Shown: piece by piece, positions 1 to 5,484 of the stretch
Layout of the letters: each line of letters starts with the position of its first letter
Numbering within the stretch: the first letter of the stretch is position 1
Assembly (NCBI GenBank): GCA_903881265.1
Contig: CAIRSV010000182.1
Span: 1 to 13,420 of the forward strand
Length of the DNA stretch: 13,420 bases
Direction of reading: 5' to 3'
Origin: an uncultured Bacteroidota bacterium
Lineage (GTDB): Bacteria; Bacteroidota; Bacteroidia; Chitinophagales; Chitinophagaceae
Made by a program: the position numbers and the translations under genes
Notes under the pieces: generated by a model
Told to the model about the DNA's origin: nothing
Database searches by the model: none
The model's input: the letters and a program-made list of their open reading frames with translations, nothing else

Positions 1-1157
1 CTGCCTTGTCTTCGCCTATCGCAAGGCGTCAGGAAGCGTCAGGAAGTGCAAATAAGGTTAATGTGGTGATGGTTATCATGGAAAGTATGTCGGCAAATAA
101 GTTAGGACACTTTGGCAATCCCGATGGGCTCACACCATTTTTAGATAGCCTTGCTTTACAAGCCTATTGCTTTGAGAATTTTTATGCTGCTGGACGACAC
201 ACCTACAACGGCATCTTCTCATCGCTGTATGCCTATCCTGCTATTCTTGCTGAGCATCCGATGAGTTCACCCGATGTGAAACAGTACACAGGTTTGCCCT
301 TCATGTTGCAAAAGGCCGGTTACGAAACAATTTTCTTTACCACGCACGATCCTAGTTTTGATAATATGGGGACCTTTCTGTCAACCAATTCGTTTCATCA
401 GATTATTTCTCAAAACAATTACGATAAAATCAACATTCAAAGTGCTTTTGGTGTTCCTGATCATGTGATGTTTCACTATGCTGTGGATACACTCGATCAA
501 TTGGCTAAGACTAAGGTGCCATTTTTTGCCGGTTTTATGACAGTAAGTGATCATGCGCCTTATATCATTCCCAAGCGAATTTCATTTCAACCAAAAAATA
601 ATGATATTTCGAAACAGATTGTTGAATATGCCGATTGGTCTCTTCGTGATTTTTTTGATCGCTGCAAGCAAAAGGAATGGTTTAAGCATACGCTTTTTAT
701 CTTTGTAGCCGATCATGGCTGCGTAATGGGTGATACGCATTATGATATACCCTTATCGTATCATCATATTCCATTAATGATGTATTCAGCAGATAGCTCT
801 ATCTTAAAGCCAACATCCATAAAGGAATTTGGTTCGCAGATTGATATCTTTCCTACGGTAATGGATATGCTTCATATCCCGTTTGTCAATAATACCTTTG
901 GCGTAGATTTACTCAAAGAGAAACGTTCCTATGCCTTCTTTTCATCCGATGACAAAGTGGGTTGTATTGATGATCAGTATTTTTATATCTATACTATCCA
1001 TGGTTCGGAATACCTACACCGCTATCGATCAGGCGATACGAAGAACTACTTGAGTGAACAATCTAAACGCGCAGCAGACATGAAAAGGTATGCCTTTTCT
1101 ATGATCAAAGCCGCTAATGGCGTCATGGAGAAAAACCAAACCGGAGAGGAAAAATAA
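1..1157 (+). CDS. LTA-synthase/sulfatase-family membrane phosphotransferase, C-terminal part (5' truncated by window)
   Basis: The open frame runs in from the left edge (first complete codon at base 3), so the N-terminal membrane domain expected for this family lies outside. What remains is a complete alkaline-phosphatase-superfamily catalytic domain. Numbering from the TTG at base 6, 'VIMESMS' gives metal-ligand Glu26, 'GRHTYNG' gives the presumed nucleophile Thr66, 'SDHAPY' gives substrate-side His183, and 'VADHG' gives metal ligands Asp236/His237. These match the Glu/Thr/Asp-His metal site and catalytic Thr of Gram-positive LtaS. Family members move phosphoglycerol or phosphoethanolamine between lipids and glycans on the outer face of the inner membrane. 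The Bacteroidota substrate is not established, so I do not assign LtaS itself. The TTG at base 6 is unlikely to be the true start. A perfect 10-bp tandem repeat (26-45) lies just before the domain. The gene ends 22 bp before a bidirectional terminator. Confidence 0.85.
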   Translation, partial: ALSSPIARRQEASGSANKVNVVMVIMESMSANKLGHFGNPDGLTPFLDSLALQAYCFENFYAAGRHTYNGIFSSLYAYPAILAEHPMSSPDVKQYTGLPFMLQKAGYETIFFTTHDPSFDNMGTFLSTNSFHQIISQNNYDKINIQSAFGVPDHVMFHYAVDTLDQLAKTKVPFFAGFMTVSDHAPYIIPKRISFQPKNNDISKQIVEYADWSLRDFFDRCKQKEWFKHTLFIFVADHGCVMGDTHYDIPLSYHHIPLMMYSADSSILKPTSIKEFGSQIDIFPTVMDMLHIPFVNNTFGVDLLKEKRSYAFFSSDDKVGCIDDQYFYIYTIHGSEYLHRYRSGDTKNYLSEQSKRAADMKRYAFSMIKAANGVMEKNQTGEEK

Positions 1158-1179
1158 ACAAAAAGCAGTAGATCGGCAT

Positions 1180-1211
1180 AAAAAAAACTGCCCCTTAAGG
1201 AGCAGTTTTTT
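1180..1211. terminator. Bidirectional rho-independent terminator
   Basis: Stem AAAAAACTGC (1182-1191) pairs with GCAGTTTTTT (1202-1211). The interior CC/GG pairs continue after one C·A mismatch, around a TTAA loop. Six T follow the stem on the plus strand and eight on the minus strand (A run 1180-1187). It can therefore end both the sulfatase-like gene from the left and tRNA-Cys from the right, which stops only 5 nt before it. Confidence 0.85.
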
Positions 1212-1215
1212 GAAG

Positions 1216-1286
1216 AGGTCTCGACCGGATTCGAACCGGTGTAGAAGCTTTTGCAGAGCTTTGCCTAGCCACTCGGCTACAAGACC
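1216..1286 (-). tRNA. tRNA-Cys (anticodon GCA)
   Basis: The reverse complement folds into a full cloverleaf of 71 nt. The acceptor GGTCTTG (1280-1286) pairs with CGAGACC (1217-1223), including one G·T. The anticodon stem AAGCT/AGCTT encloses loop CTGCAAA with anticodon GCA. The T stem ACCGG/CCGGT encloses TTCGAAT. The discriminator is U (base 1216), as expected of tRNA-Cys. CCA is not encoded (TCTTCA follows the acceptor), so it must be added after transcription. A consensus promoter sits directly upstream and a terminator directly downstream, so it is a single-gene transcript. Confidence 0.97.
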
Positions 1287-1293
1287 GTGCTTG

Positions 1294-1324
1294 CAAATGT
1301 AATACTAATTCTATAATTACCAAA
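1294..1324 (-). promoter_or_regulatory. Bacteroidota-type housekeeping promoter of tRNA-Cys
   Basis: On the minus strand, -33 element TTTG (1321-1324), a 19-nt spacer and -7 element TACATTTG (1294-1301) match the Bacteroidota consensus TTTG-N19-TAnnTTTG without a mismatch. The predicted start of transcription is within a few bases of the tRNA 5' end at 1286, so the leader is minimal. Confidence 0.8.
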
Positions 1325-1356
1325 TTTGCAGAAATCAATTTGTAGATTTATTCTTT

Positions 1357-1364
1357 TAAGTTTG
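1357..1364 (+). promoter_or_regulatory. Probable -7 element of the nucleoside phosphorylase gene
   Basis: TAAGTTTG fits TAnnTTTG. It ends 13 nt before the ATG at 1378, which implies a leader of only about 7-8 nt. The nearest upstream TTTG (1339-1342) is only 14 nt away instead of about 19, so the -33 part is poor. Confidence 0.45.
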
Positions 1365-1377
1365 TAACAAAAAAACA

Positions 1378-2253
1378 ATGCAACGAATCGACGAATCGGA
1401 ATTGATCATCACGGCAGACGGACAGGTATATCATATCAATCTCAGACCCGAAAATCTGGCACCGATCGTCATCACAGTCGGCGATCCCGACAGGGTAAAG
1501 GAAGTGTCGAAGTATTTCGATACCATAGAATTCAAAACACAACATCGTGAGTTTGTGACCCATACCGGTACCTTAGGTAAGAAACGCCTGACGGTCTTGT
1601 CGAGCGGTATCGGTCCCGACAATATCGATATCGTGATGAATGAACTCGATGCTTGTGTGAATATCGATTTTGAAACTCGTACCGTGAAGGAGCAACATAC
1701 AGCCTTATCCATCATTCGTTTCGGCACATCGGGTAGTCTGCAAGCCGATATCCCGGTTGATAGTTTGGTGGCATCTAGTCATGGCATAGGTCTCGATAAT
1801 GTATTACATTATTATCAACTTCAAAACACGCCACACGAAAAGGATCTTTGCGCCGCCTTTGTGAAGCATACATCATTGGAAGGTAAGAATATCATACCCT
1901 ATGTAGTAGAAGGTTCTAAGGACTTATTATCACATTTCGGGGAAGCTTATCATCAGGGTATCACTGTTACTTGTCCGGGTTTTTATGCGCCACAGGGCAG
2001 GGTAGTCAGGGCTGGTTTACAGTTTCCTGAGTTGGTCAATCAGTTATCAGGTTTTTCATTCGGAGAACATCGTATCACCAATTTCGAAATGGAGACTTCG
2101 GCCATCTTCGGATTGGGGCGTGTATTCGGTCATCATTGTCTGGCCATCAACGCCATTGTTGCCAATCGAATCAACAAGACCTTCACCAAAGACGGAGGCA
2201 AGATCATCGACAGTATGATCAAAAAGAATCTGGAGATCATAGAGGGGATGTAA
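1378..2253 (+). CDS. udp: Nucleoside phosphorylase, uridine phosphorylase-like
   Basis: A 291-aa member of the PNP/UDP phosphorylase family, cytosolic, expected to cleave uridine (or a related nucleoside) with phosphate to free base and ribose-1-phosphate for pyrimidine salvage. Visible landmarks line up with E. coli Udp: 'GDPDRV' (35-40, phosphate-binding Arg39), 'HREF' (56-59), 'SSGIG' (75-79), 'RFGTSGS' (114-120, with Arg and Thr of the phosphate site), and 'FEMET' (236-240, the Glu-Met-Glu ribose-binding motif). 'VANRINKTF' near the end corresponds to the 'VNRT' segment. It is about 35-40 residues longer than E. coli Udp, with an N-terminal extension and a longer loop around residues 95-108. 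The start at 1378 is the first ATG of the frame, with an A-rich leader and no Shine-Dalgarno. Base specificity (uridine versus purine) is inferred and not proven by the motifs. Confidence 0.85.
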   Translation: MQRIDESELIITADGQVYHINLRPENLAPIVITVGDPDRVKEVSKYFDTIEFKTQHREFVTHTGTLGKKRLTVLSSGIGPDNIDIVMNELDACVNIDFETRTVKEQHTALSIIRFGTSGSLQADIPVDSLVASSHGIGLDNVLHYYQLQNTPHEKDLCAAFVKHTSLEGKNIIPYVVEGSKDLLSHFGEAYHQGITVTCPGFYAPQGRVVRAGLQFPELVNQLSGFSFGEHRITNFEMETSAIFGLGRVFGHHCLAINAIVANRINKTFTKDGGKIIDSMIKKNLEIIEGM

Positions 2254-2299
2254 CATTGAATACCCATACAGAATAAAATGTGTCCATTGTATATTGATT

Positions 2300-2422
2300 A
2301 TGAATGAACATTCGATAAGCCGCGGCGTCCGACAGGATGATACAACTAAGTTGGAAATTTCGTTGTCGAGACGGTGCGGGGAAAGAAGAATGGAAATAAA
2401 TCCTATTGAACCACTTAAATAA
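2300..2422 (+). CDS. Possible 40-aa ORF or partner-gene remnant upstream of DUF2442
   Basis: An ATG-to-TAA frame of 40 codons ends 6 nt before the DUF2442 start. Its last residues, 'EINPIEPLK', resemble the C-terminal '...I.PL' ending I associate with DUF4160 proteins, the usual upstream partner of DUF2442. The rest shows no similarity I recognise, and most of it overlaps the repeat copy at 2323-2382. It may be a deletion remnant or a chance frame. Nothing else is seen between 2254 and 2428. Confidence 0.2.
   Translation: MNEHSISRGVRQDDTTKLEISLSRRCGERRMEINPIEPLK
2323..2382 (+). repeat. Degenerate dispersed-type repeat, left copy
   Basis: This copy has the layout CGGC-n4-GACAG-nn-TGAT ... 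GTTGTCGAGACGGTGCGGGGA. The same blocks, with an identical 26-nt spacing between GACAG and GTTG, occur in inverted orientation at 2713-2770, on the other side of the DUF2442 gene. It contains a small palindrome, CAACTAAGTTG, at 2343-2353. The identity of the repeat family is unknown to me. Confidence 0.5.
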
Positions 2423-2428
2423 AATGAC

Positions 2429-2677
2429 ATGTATAAGATTATTGAACTGAAATATGTAGAAGAATATAAATTCTGGATTCGGTTTAACGATGGGGAATCA
2501 AGGGGTATTGATTTCAAGAATCTAATTGGGAAAGGGATAAGTGCTAAGTTACTTGATATTGAGTATTTCAAACTTGCTGTTGTAGATAATGGAGGTGGAA
2601 TTGAATGGCCAAATGGATTCGATTTCTGTCCAAATTATTTAAAGGAATTTGTTGGAATAGCTGAGACGACAAACTAA
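2429..2677 (+). CDS. DUF2442 domain-containing protein
   Basis: An 82-aa protein whose whole length fits DUF2442. It has the opening 'MYKIIELKYVEEYKFWIRF', then 'FNDGESRGIDFKNLI', 'YFKLAVVDNGGGIEWPNG' and the terminal 'DFCPNYL'. These correspond to the family's 'FNDG', 'DPEYFK...' and 'I.WPNG.DF.P..L' signatures. The biochemical role is unknown. In many genomes DUF2442 is encoded directly behind a DUF4160 gene in a two-gene unit that has been proposed to be toxin-antitoxin-like. Here no intact partner is present on either side. There is no Shine-Dalgarno, no recognisable promoter and no terminator close behind. The gene sits between two inverted copies of a decayed repeat, suggesting an accessory insert between core genes. 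Confidence 0.8.
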   Translation: MYKIIELKYVEEYKFWIRFNDGESRGIDFKNLIGKGISAKLLDIEYFKLAVVDNGGGIEWPNGFDFCPNYLKEFVGIAETTN

Positions 2678-2712
2678 AAGAATGTTTCTGAAACAAAGAG
2701 TATATTAATTTA

Positions 2713-2770
2713 TCCCCGCAATGTCTCGACCAACATAATCATCTCGCGGCTCCAATCAAGCTGTCAGCCG
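2713..2770 (-). repeat. Degenerate dispersed-type repeat, right copy (inverted)
   Basis: The reverse complement reads CGGC-T-GACAG-CT-TGAT ... GTTGGTCGAGACATTGCGGGGA. It agrees with 2323-2382 in the conserved blocks (about 19 of 22 positions in the last block, with one extra G) and in their 26-nt spacing. The 20 nt between TGAT and GTTG differ. A second inverted repeat, CTCCAA (2750-2755)/TTGGAG (2771-2776), could fold the outer part into a hairpin. Apart from this repeat and the terminator at 2822, nothing gene-like is seen between 2678 and 2908. Confidence 0.5.
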
Positions 2771-2821
2771 TTGGAGGGAAAGGAATAAGACCCAAGACAT
2801 AGTATCGAATTTCATCCAACT

Positions 2822-2848
2822 AAAAAAAAGCACCTCGAGGGTGCTTTT
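2822..2848 (-). terminator. Rho-independent terminator of the DUF2795-like gene
   Basis: Nine-bp stem AAAAGCACC (2826-2834) / GGTGCTTTT (2840-2848) with a 5-nt loop. Read on the minus strand it runs into eight T (A run 2822-2829), so it is strong for the minus-strand gene ending at 2909. On the plus strand only the four stem T follow, so it is weak that way. Confidence 0.8.
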
Positions 2849-2908
2849 CAAAACGAATGCTTCGTTTAAAAATGTGTGATTGATGAAATCGTTATCGGGA
2901 GACTGGCT

Positions 2909-3130
2909 TTAGTATTCGTCTTCATTAAAGAAGAAATCTTCCTGTGTCGGATAATCAGGCCATATGTCTTCAATACCTTCGTATCCTTCACCTTCGTCGT
3001 CGAGTTCCTGCAGATTTTCGATTACTTCAATGGGTGAGCCTGAGCGAATTGCGTAATCAATCAATTCGTCTTTAGTGGCTGGCCAAGGTGCTTCTTCCAA
3101 ATGAGAAGCTAATTCTAGACTCCAAAACAT
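2909..3130 (-). CDS. Small acidic DUF2795-like protein
   Basis: A 73-aa protein with 22 acidic and only 2 basic residues (Lys20 and Arg29). The N-terminal half, 'WPATKDELIDYAIRSGSP' followed by 'VIENLQEL', is the DUF2795 core, probably a small helical fold. The tail, 'IWPDYPTQEDFFFNEDEY', is nearly invariant in homologues I know from Bacteroidota. The function is unknown. The strong conservation and single-gene transcription unit (consensus promoter upstream, strong terminator downstream) suggest a housekeeping, well-expressed protein. It is divergent from the lolD-like gene, with 82 bp between the two starts. The start at 3130 is the first ATG and the product length matches the family. Confidence 0.8.
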   Translation of the reverse strand: MFWSLELASHLEEAPWPATKDELIDYAIRSGSPIEVIENLQELDDEGEGYEGIEDIWPDYPTQEDFFFNEDEY

Positions 3131-3165
3131 ATCTTACGGGTTTAAAAAGGTTTTCAAAATTTGGG

Positions 3166-3196
3166 CAAATGTAAGATTTAATTTATAACTTCCAAA
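3166..3196 (-). promoter_or_regulatory. Bacteroidota-type promoter of the DUF2795-like gene
   Basis: On the minus strand, TTTG (3193-3196), a 19-nt spacer and TACATTTG (3166-3173) match the consensus perfectly. It has the same -7 octamer and spacer length as the tRNA-Cys promoter at 1294-1324. Transcription would start near 3160, leaving a leader of about 30 nt before the ATG at 3130. Confidence 0.75.
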
Positions 3197-3208
3197 TCTT
3201 TAAGTTTG
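3177..3208 (+). promoter_or_regulatory. Probable promoter of lolD-bshC, implying a leaderless or near-leaderless mRNA
   Basis: TAAGTTTG (3201-3208) fits the -7 consensus. TTTA (3177-3180), 20 nt upstream, is a one-mismatch -33 element. The -7 element ends only 4 nt before the ATG at 3213, so the transcript would begin at or next to the start codon. The region overlaps the divergent promoter of the DUF2795-like gene, so the two may compete. Confidence 0.5.
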
Positions 3209-3212
3209 CAAT

Positions 3213-3863
3213 ATGTTATCCACCAAAAATATCAAAAAAAGTTACGGTGATTTGCAAATTTTAAAGGATGTAAACCTTTCTATTCGCAAGTCTGAGATTG
3301 TTAGTATCGTGGGTGCATCAGGCGCGGGAAAGAGTACCCTGTTGCATATTTTAGGCACACTGTCAAGGCCAGACAGCGGTGAACTTTTAATCGACGGTGT
3401 AGATGTCTTGTCCTTATCATCATCCAAAATTGCTGATTTTAGAAACCAACAAATTGGCTTTATTTTTCAATTTCATCATCTACTTCCTGAGTTCAGTGCG
3501 CTTGAAAATGTATGCATCCCTTCTTGGATAGCAGGCGTGTCAAAAAAGGAGGCTACAAAGAAAGCGACTGCCTTGTTGGAGCATCTGCAGCTTAAGGATA
3601 GGCTTGAACATAAACCATCCGAACTAAGTGGTGGTGAACAACAACGTGTGGCTATTGCCAGAGCCTTGATCAATAATCCCGCAGTGGTATTGGCCGATGA
3701 GCCAACAGGTAATCTCGACAGCCAAAATTCATCAGCGATTTTTAATATGATCAATGACCTGCGCCTTGAATTTAATCAAACGTTTATATTAGTAACCCAT
3801 AACGAAGAACTTGCTGCTCTCTCTGACCGTTCATTACGGATGCAAGACGGCCAACTAGTCTAA
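3213..3863 (+). CDS. lolD: ABC transporter ATP-binding protein, LolD/MacB family
   Basis: A 216-aa soluble ATPase with every ABC motif intact: Walker A 'GASGAGKST' (34-42), Q-loop Gln86, signature 'LSGGEQQR' (138-145), Walker B 'VVLADEP' (158-164), D-loop 'NLDSQN' and switch His196. The 'FIFQFHHLLPEFSALENV' segment and overall length are those of the LolD/FtsE/MacB group, whose partners are permeases with a large periplasmic domain. Lipoprotein release from the inner membrane is the likeliest role. No permease gene adjoins it; it is followed with zero spacing by bshC, so the permease must be elsewhere. FtsE or a MacB-type exporter ATPase cannot be excluded by sequence alone. No in-frame downstream Met precedes the Walker A, so the start at 3213 is firm even though the predicted leader is almost absent. 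Confidence 0.85.
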   Translation: MLSTKNIKKSYGDLQILKDVNLSIRKSEIVSIVGASGAGKSTLLHILGTLSRPDSGELLIDGVDVLSLSSSKIADFRNQQIGFIFQFHHLLPEFSALENVCIPSWIAGVSKKEATKKATALLEHLQLKDRLEHKPSELSGGEQQRVAIARALINNPAVVLADEPTGNLDSQNSSAIFNMINDLRLEFNQTFILVTHNEELAALSDRSLRMQDGQLV

Positions 3864-5471
3864 ATGAAAGCAAACGCCACATATATCAGCTATCGTGATA
3901 CCCATAGTTTTTCAAATCTTGTGATTGATTACGTGGATGAGAACGAACATTTGAAAGCATTCATCAGCGAGTTTCCTTCCATCGAAGCCATCGGTCGACA
4001 ACTAGAACGAAAGAAGTTGCAAGCATTGGATAGAGTAACATTGGTGGATGTTTTGAATAGGCAATATCAAGGGCTTGAATTGACATCGGACGTTCGTCAG
4101 CATATTGACGCTTTAGAAAGTGAACACACCTTTACCATATGTACGGCACATCAGCCCAATGTATTTACCGGTTACATCTATTTTATCTATAAGATCATTC
4201 ACGCAATTAATTTGGCGAAGGAATGCAAGACGCATTATCCCGAATATCACTTTATCCCTGTATATTATATGGGAAGTGAAGACAATGATATCGATGAGAT
4301 AGGCACATTCCATTACAATGAAACAACCTATACTTGGAGAACAGATCAAAAGGGTGCTTGCGGTCGAATGAAAACACATGAGCTAAAAGATATCGTGCAA
4401 GTGATCAATCGTACCTTGAATAAAGACGTGAATGATGAAGCTTTTTTGATGACCTTATTGGAGCAAGCGTATGACGGAGAGCATACATTGGCTGAAGCGA
4501 CAAGAATCATCGTCAATGCCTTATTTGGGCAGTATGGACTGTTGGTGATTGATGGTGATGATGTGCAATTGAAAACGATTTTCAAACCTGTGATACGGCA
4601 TGAGTTGTTATTCCAAGATTCACAAACCTTGGTGCTAGATACCTTGTCGAAACTTTCTTCACAGTATAAAGTGCAAGCAAATCCGCGCGCGATTAATTTA
4701 TTTTACCTCAACGAGAATCTTAGAGAACGGATTGAATTTTCAGAAGGTCACTATCAGGTTGTCAATACTAGCATAACATTCAGCAAGGACGAAATGGAGG
4801 TTGAAATAGAACAACATTCTGAGCGGTTTTCTCCGAATGTGATACTTCGTCCTTTGTATCAGGAAACAATCTTGCCTAATGTGGCTTTCATAGGTGGTGG
4901 CGGTGAACTTGCCTATTGGCTTGAATTAAAAACACTTTTCGAAAAACATCAGTTGGTTTACCCGCTTATTTTGTTACGAAATTCAGTGCTATGGATCAAT
5001 GCAAAAACGGTAGCGTCTATCAATAAACTGTCGATGCCGCTTGAGTCGGTATTTCTTTCAAATGAGATGATCTTCAAACAATTGATACAAGAGTCCAATA
5101 CGATGAAATCCTTGCAAGCCATCATCCGCGAGTTGGACGTGCATTATGATGCGATTATTTCTTTAGGTGAATCAGTGTCGCCTAATTTGTCGCAAAGTAT
5201 GAGCGCGCATAAAGCAAAGGCAAGTCGTATAACAAACCGAATGATTCAGAAATTTAATGCACAATTGAAAACGAAAGAAGAACTGACTTTTAAAAAGATA
5301 GCGCAGGTCAAACAACAAATAGCGCCAAATGGACATCTACAGGAGCGATATGATAATTTTTTATCCGTGTATAAAACAACCGGACTAGCGATGTTGGTTA
5401 TCTTGTCACGTCATCAGCAGGCTTTCGGAAAGGAGTTTCTTGTGTTGAAATTGCAAGGTGAGTCAGCCTAA
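3864..5471 (+). CDS. bshC: Bacillithiol biosynthesis cysteine-adding enzyme BshC
   Basis: A 535-aa protein with the conserved BshC layout: 'HQPNVFTGYIYFIYKIIHAI' (from His96, the family's 'GQQ.G..TGPLYTI.KI' region), 'PVYYMGSEDNDIDEI' (from 132, equivalent to 'PVFWIA.EDHD.DEI'), and 'GGGGELAYW' (344-352, equivalent to 'GGPGE.AYW'). The C-terminal third is helical and lysine/glutamine-rich, fitting the coiled coil of the B. subtilis enzyme. BshC is held to catalyse the last step of bacillithiol synthesis, joining cysteine to glucosaminyl-malate. The His/Asn variants in motifs that are Gln/His in Firmicutes are, as far as I recall, normal in Bacteroidota. The ATG directly abuts the lolD stop codon, so it is probably translationally coupled. 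bshA and bshB are not in the window. It converges on the transpeptidase gene with a 13-bp gap and no visible terminator. Confidence 0.9.
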   Translation: MKANATYISYRDTHSFSNLVIDYVDENEHLKAFISEFPSIEAIGRQLERKKLQALDRVTLVDVLNRQYQGLELTSDVRQHIDALESEHTFTICTAHQPNVFTGYIYFIYKIIHAINLAKECKTHYPEYHFIPVYYMGSEDNDIDEIGTFHYNETTYTWRTDQKGACGRMKTHELKDIVQVINRTLNKDVNDEAFLMTLLEQAYDGEHTLAEATRIIVNALFGQYGLLVIDGDDVQLKTIFKPVIRHELLFQDSQTLVLDTLSKLSSQYKVQANPRAINLFYLNENLRERIEFSEGHYQVVNTSITFSKDEMEVEIEQHSERFSPNVILRPLYQETILPNVAFIGGGGELAYWLELKTLFEKHQLVYPLILLRNSVLWINAKTVASINKLSMPLESVFLSNEMIFKQLIQESNTMKSLQAIIRELDVHYDAIISLGESVSPNLSQSMSAHKAKASRITNRMIQKFNAQLKTKEELTFKKIAQVKQQIAPNGHLQERYDNFLSVYKTTGLAMLVILSRHQQAFGKEFLVLKLQGESA

Positions 5472-5484
5472 TGTTTTCTTGTGT

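Noticed and set aside
1117..1302. 61-aa plus-strand frame across the terminator and tRNA
   Set aside because: It covers the tRNA-Cys and terminator on the other strand and overlaps the end of the sulfatase-like gene; a chance frame.
2056..2571. 171-aa minus-strand frame opposite udp and DUF2442
   Set aside because: Antisense to two recognisable genes and to the repeat, with no family features; its length comes from the complementary codon pattern.
2310..2780. CRISPR array or intact insertion sequence around DUF2442
   Set aside because: There are only two repeat copies, in opposite orientation and imperfect, with no transposase, spacers or visible target-site duplication.
5472..5484. Terminator between convergent bshC and the transpeptidase gene
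   Set aside because: The 13-bp gap and flanks contain T/A runs but no stem I can pair; the same holds for 9097-9110 between the Spy-like and MBL genes.
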